64,000 nucleotides of DNA from Ilex aquifolium (taxonomy: Eukaryota > Streptophyta > Magnoliopsida > Aquifoliales > Aquifoliaceae), in assembly GCA_951799425.1 (NCBI GenBank), contig OX637403.1:32590811-32654810 (forward strand). Reading direction: 5' to 3'. Position 1 is the first letter of the stretch, and each line of letters opens with the position of its first letter. Shown piece by piece: positions 60,201-64,000 of the stretch. The translations under genes were made by a program, and so were the position numbers. Below the pieces are notes generated by a model that was not told where the DNA came from, searched no databases, and saw only the letters and a program-made list of their open reading frames with translations.

Positions 60201-61586
60201 AAACATCATTAGTTGACATAGTGAAGAAACTATCTGGTACTGCTTGTAATTTGAATACGGCCCTACAATGTGGGGAATGCAAAATAAAAATTATAGAACT
60301 ATTCGCAAGGTAATTATGTTAGATGGGAAGTGAGAAGATCATATGAATTTAGGATGTCAAAATCCGTCGTGGTGCAGGCAACGTTATGCATGGCCCTGCT
60401 TTAATAATATATACTGTTTTATGTTTGATTAAGGCCTTCTTCCACGGCACATTTTCAATGAAACTTAAGTATGCTTTTGTGCTTCTAGATGATGCTTAAG
60501 CAAGCATGATTACTTGAACTTTAGTTGGTCGTTGATACATAAAAATTGCAAAGAAATATGAATATTGCCAATATTCATGCACTCATACATGTATGGATGC
60601 ATTCAGGCCAATATGTTGATTGTTGATGCTTTTTGCATCAACATGGAGTTTGGGGAACCATCCCCAGAGTCACATTAATAGCATTATCATTGTATTTGTT
60701 TGCTGGTGCATGTCTCTTTTGTGAGATTAAGTATGCATGCACATCACAACATTAAAAAAGTCTAGGAGGTAATGACTATTCCGAGTAACGTCCAAGTGAT
60801 TTTCCGTATGGTGATTTATTGTTTGAGATGGTTTATGCTTTCATTCATTTGATATTAGTCTCATCTGTATCAGGATTTAAAGTTTGAATGGCAGACATTT
60901 TACATTTTCTTTGGTGTCAGATGTATTCAGGTTTTTTATTTTTATTGTTGACTTCATTTCATCTAACTAAATGCCATTCTGGTTGGTGTCTCTCTTTGAC
61001 AGATTTCGGGGTTTCTTTTGGAAGGCAGCTAGAATAGGTAATTATTATTACTTTTTTTGCCTGCACAATGGGTTTGCCAGCATTATAATGGAACATTCTT
61101 CTCCTTTTTCAAATCATTTAACAGAAAGATGATGGTTTTTAAACATGGTAGATTTGGTACTACCACTAGGTCCAAATCGCGTTGTTTCCCTCACCAAAAT
61201 TTCATTGAGGCCTAGTTGATTAACCATCCCTTCCCCCAACACAAGAAAAGGGCCTGTGTGCATCACCCTTCTTTTGGCATTCAAGCTCACTAACTCTTGG
61301 AGCAGGGGTGGAAAATAGATGGTTTGGGGCACAATTTTTTGGTCTGCACAGTTGTTAGAAACTGAAAGATTTGAAGTCTGATAATTAGTGAACCATTTCC
61401 GCAACCAACATTATCTTCTACTTTGTGCATGTCTAAGCAAGTAGAATGGCTGGATCTTCTTTGGTCTTTACTGTGTCCTGTTCATTTAGTGGCTGACTTC
61501 TATTAATATTTGAAACAGGTGAACGTTTGAGCCCTTGGGTGGCTGTTGGATGTTTCACGATGGGGGTGTCAATAATATTTTTCTGA
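57271..61586 (+). CDS. Kish protein (TMEM167 family), Golgi membrane
   Basis: Kish is a tiny two-helix membrane protein of the early secretory pathway, needed for constitutive secretion in animals. Four coding exons: 57271-57273 (the ATG alone), 57392-57498, 61003-61037 and 61519-61586, all GT-AG, giving 70 residues. The sequence MSALFNFHSFLTVVLLVICT, then LLEQKTGFRGFFWKAARIGE and RLSPWVAVGCFTMG matches the family across its whole length. Helix 1 is about 8-27 and helix 2 about 53-69, with the conserved KTG and WK-ARIGE between. The first coding exon holds only the start codon, so the leader is spliced directly after ATG. Intron 2 is 3.5 kb and contains a dead LINE. The exons are too short to show up as long open frames. 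Confidence 0.92.
57890..59895 (+). mobile_element. 5'-truncated L1-type LINE in Kish intron 2
   Basis: It runs in the same direction as Kish. Reverse transcriptase pieces in order are NRWRTWIKSCLGS, GKPRGKFKASRGLKHGDPLS, FADDTIFFSSG (the catalytic ADD) and GLKINMEKS, then SWPLKYLGFPLGG. Next come the thumb and connection, the zf-RVT region (VWISDPSGVFSCKSYLESL; SWCVLCRRNGESADHLFLHG) and a 3' end with AATAAAATTGTTGTTTCTTA and an A-rich tail. Many stops and frameshifts show it is inactive. Endonuclease and ORF1 are missing. No clear target duplication was found. Confidence 0.85.
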
Positions 61587-62755
61587 ATGGTGTAGAATTT
61601 ATGTACATTTACATTTTGTTTTATACAGATAACTATTGATTAGTGGGACTTCAGTGTTATTTTTTTGGTGACAGAGTTATGTGTTTGTAGGCTTGCATGT
61701 GTAATCTTTGTTCTATTGGTATTTTTTTGGGATTTCGCTTGATCCTTGCAATCGAGAATCAATGTGCAATAAGTTCTCATTTGAAAAATAACTATAATAT
61801 AGCATCCATGTCTAGGTCTGATGAATAAAGAGGCACCTTAGTACTATTTTGATGTTTGATGGAATAAATTTGGGCAATTTTGCATGCATACTCGAGTTAC
61901 CTCCTTCCGAAAATGTTATTTGGTAGAAGTTAACAGACCTAATCTCACATAGAGGAACTAGTAGAAACGATGTTGACAATGAGGCATGTTGAACTACGAC
62001 TTGAATGAACTGTAACAGGCTTTTTAGAATGGCCTTCAAAAGTTCTCAATATCAGCATCAAATGGCAAGATGGAGGCGTGATGGTTACTAAATCTTGTTT
62101 AGCTCCTTGAGACCACCACAATTTGTATAGCAAGATACTGGATTGAGGTAACATATGAAGAGAGGTCCCAAGCCCTAACTTAAGATGTTTGAATGCCGAC
62201 AATATTAATTATCCTGATTGAGACAGGATATGTCACACCAAAAGGGCCAATTATAGGTCTACCACCATAAGAGATTCCATTGACATGACAGCTGAACTAT
62301 TTATGCTCATGGATTTGGACCAAGTGAGGCATTCCTGCCCAGTGGCATAGCTCAGATCCTATTTCATGCAATTCTAATGACATTCAACAACGCAAAGGTC
62401 CATACTTCCAAACAAATGCAAGTCGGAACCAAAGAGCATTACAATTCACCAAACAACTATGAACAACAAAATAAACCTACCAGTGACAAGCAGCCTGCCA
62501 GTTGAGCACCAAATCTTTATATTCCATGTTTGAATCCACAAAAGAGCATTGCGCAACACATTTTAAGCTGAAGAGGGGCCAGGGCTTGTGTAGAGGGATT
62601 AGAGGAGTTGGATCTTGGATTTCATAACTCTTGCCTAGCCTTAGAATATGACTACCAAGACAAAGGGCAAAAGAAATTAACAGAATCCATGCATGCTCAA
62701 CAACATTGTCAGTCATTCGAAAGTAAAGTTACGGTCATCATTTGCAATACTGAAT
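61587..62755. other. intergenic DNA between Kish and SRP19
   Basis: Two genes converge here, so 3' UTRs occupy both edges. Minus-strand frames of 75-85 codons at 61812-62202 and 62477-62716 overlap the likely SRP19 3' region and resemble no family I know. No repeat boundaries were recognised. Confidence 0.5.
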
Positions 62756-62886
62756 CTATCTCTTCTTTTTTCCGGCTTTCCCAGATTTTGAAGGTCCAGC
62801 AGTCAAGGCGGATGTAGGCTCTTGTTTCTTAGTCCTCCCTGGGTGTCTCGGAACCAACTCTGCAACATGGAGCATCAGCTGCTTCC
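62756..62886 (-). CDS. SRP19: signal recognition particle SRP19, last exon (partial)
   Basis: SRP19 binds SRP RNA and allows SRP54 to join the particle that targets secretory proteins to the ER. On the minus strand an acceptor TTGCAG is followed by 131 nt that end in TAG at 62756. The frame reads KQLMLHVAELVPRHPGRTKK, QEPTSALTAG, then PSKSGKAGKKKR, matching the C-terminus of plant SRP19 with its basic tail. The exon starts with two bases of a split codon. Earlier exons were not found up to 64000, so they lie outside the window and the intron is over 1.1 kb, probably enlarged by the LTR at the window edge. Confidence 0.85.
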
Positions 62887-63450
62887 CTGCAATATAATTC
62901 CAATGTCAGTAAACAAAGCCAATGTGAAGAATGACATTATTAGTTTTAAAAGATGAGCAGAAACAAAAATCAAACTCAGTTGGGAATTGATCATCTTCTA
63001 AAAAAGTTCCATGACCAGCTAATTACTAGAGAAGTAGGATGTATTGCACAGGAATGCAGAACTGTTAAATGATTCCCTCCACCATAACCATGGATTCATC
63101 AATCCCAAGGCAAAGAGTTAGGCAGTGCAAGTAGGTCTCTAATTGGTCAGTACAACACTAATCTATCAATCTCCTGGTGTCCCCCTGCTCATAGTCCACT
63201 AATTTAAGATTTATGTTCTCCCAAAAACACAAATGTAACCACCCATCTTAACCATCTTTCTCTCTGTTCCACCTCCCCACCCCTTTTTTTCCTCTCCCCT
63301 TCAACGTTTGAAAGGAAAAAGTGAAACTTGTTAATTGAAAATTTTTCATACTATATACTTTCAGAACAGATTTAAAATTATCCTATTCTTAGTGAATTAT
63401 AATTTTTAAAATGCTCAATGATGATGCACAAAATAAATTTATGCACCACC
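62887..63450. other. part of an SRP19 intron
   Basis: This is non-coding DNA upstream (on the minus strand) of the last SRP19 exon. I see no exon and no clear repeat. Confidence 0.5.
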
Positions 63451-64000
63451 TGTTGAGTAATTAATATAGGTAATAAGTGCAATAAATATAAAGATGAGAT
63501 CAACACAAGCAACACAGATATATAGTGGTTCACAGATATAAAGTGGTTCGGTGTGGTTCGGTCAGGGTGACCTACTCCACTTTTAAGACGGCAACGGTGG
63601 CCACAGGACTTTATTGATAAAGTAGTAAGTGGAGAGATATAAAGTGGTTCGGTCAACGGTGACCGTAGGACTTTATTGATAAAATAGTAGGTGGGAGAGA
63701 GAACAAAAGTAAGCTCTAGGTGTGGAGAGGCATATGTGTGAGATGTAGAGATGTGTCCTCATGTGTAGAGGGCTTACAATTTATAGGCACAGAGCCTTAG
63801 TTGAGACGGTGGCGTGAAAGGATAGGTAACTAATCATTCGGAGTGGATAACTACAGCTAAGGATAGGTACAATTAAAGATGATCTTGATCTTCGAGCAGT
63901 GATTATCCCGATAATTACTCCCCACGTGCACTGATTTTTCTAAACTCCCTGAACTCTGAATTGGGCTGAATCCTATAAGCAAGGCTTGACCTGCCTTTTA
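63451..64000 (-). mobile_element. probable retrotransposon LTR, cut by the window edge
   Basis: On the plus strand it begins TGTTGAGTAATTAATATAGG, i.e. a CA end when read on the minus strand. The minus strand has a TATA-like GCCTATAAATTG (near 63777-63788), then AATAAAG twice within TTTATCAATAAAGTCC, in LTR order (promoter, then poly-A signal). A segment of about 101 bp starting GATATAAAGTGGTTCGG is present twice (from 63535 and from 63636). The other end lies outside the window, so solo LTR and full element cannot be told apart. Confidence 0.45.

Noticed and set aside
61114..61404. 96-codon minus ORF in Kish intron 3
   Set aside because: No recognised domain, no splice partners, and it lies antisense in an intron. 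I could not support it as a gene.
1..64000. tRNA, rRNA or CRISPR-like arrays
   Set aside because: I looked for tRNA box A/B patterns and regularly spaced repeats with unique spacers. The tandem arrays found have no spacers and no tRNA-like fold was seen by eye.

Overview
The window is nuclear DNA of a eudicot plant. It is AT-rich, its genes have many GT-AG introns, and it carries plant-only families (ARF, CslG, plastid ribosomal protein S6) plus many short plant transposons. I cannot name the species.

Layout. 1-7.2 kb is gene-poor and holds one long-armed Mutator-type MITE. 7.67-11.38 kb (+) is an auxin response factor of the ARF9 type (14 coding exons, 693 codons). 12-16 kb is transposon debris: a LINE remnant split by a MITE, and a 21-bp minisatellite of about 30 units. 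16.1-41.6 kb (+) holds three tandem six-exon cellulose synthase-like G (CslG) genes. Copies 1 and 2 are intact (733 codons each). Copy 3 has an in-frame TGA at the start of its last exon. 42.05-43.48 kb (-) is a RING-H2 E3 ligase of the RHA4A/ATL type. The order ARF9 - three CslG - RHA4A matches what I recall of Arabidopsis chromosome 4 (ARF9, CSLG3, CSLG2, CSLG1, RHA4A).

45.3-48.5 kb (-) is plastid ribosomal protein S6 and 49.2-55.0 kb (+) is the 26S proteasome lid subunit RPN12. They stand head to head, and the two Arabidopsis genes are neighbours on chromosome 1. 57.27-61.59 kb (+) is the tiny Golgi membrane protein Kish, with a 2-kb dead LINE in an intron. 62.76-62.89 kb (-) is the last exon of SRP19, whose other exons lie beyond the window. 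The right edge looks like a retrotransposon LTR.

Main points of interest. (1) A 4.37-kb DNA transposon in intron 1 of CslG copy 2 has long arms built from repeated TGACGTTTTTAG-like units, an 8-bp target duplication and two unrecognised minus-strand ORFs. Copies 1 and 3 give the empty site. (2) CslG copy 3 is disabled by one TGG-to-TGA change. (3) Intron 2 of RPN12 lacks one base at the donor, so canonical splicing would shift the frame. (4) Insertions shared among the CslG copies give their duplication order. (5) Several MITEs have clean target duplications, including ones in the S6/RPN12 shared promoter and the CslG copy 3 promoter. (6) A 127-nt exon-like block lies inside the S6 intron.
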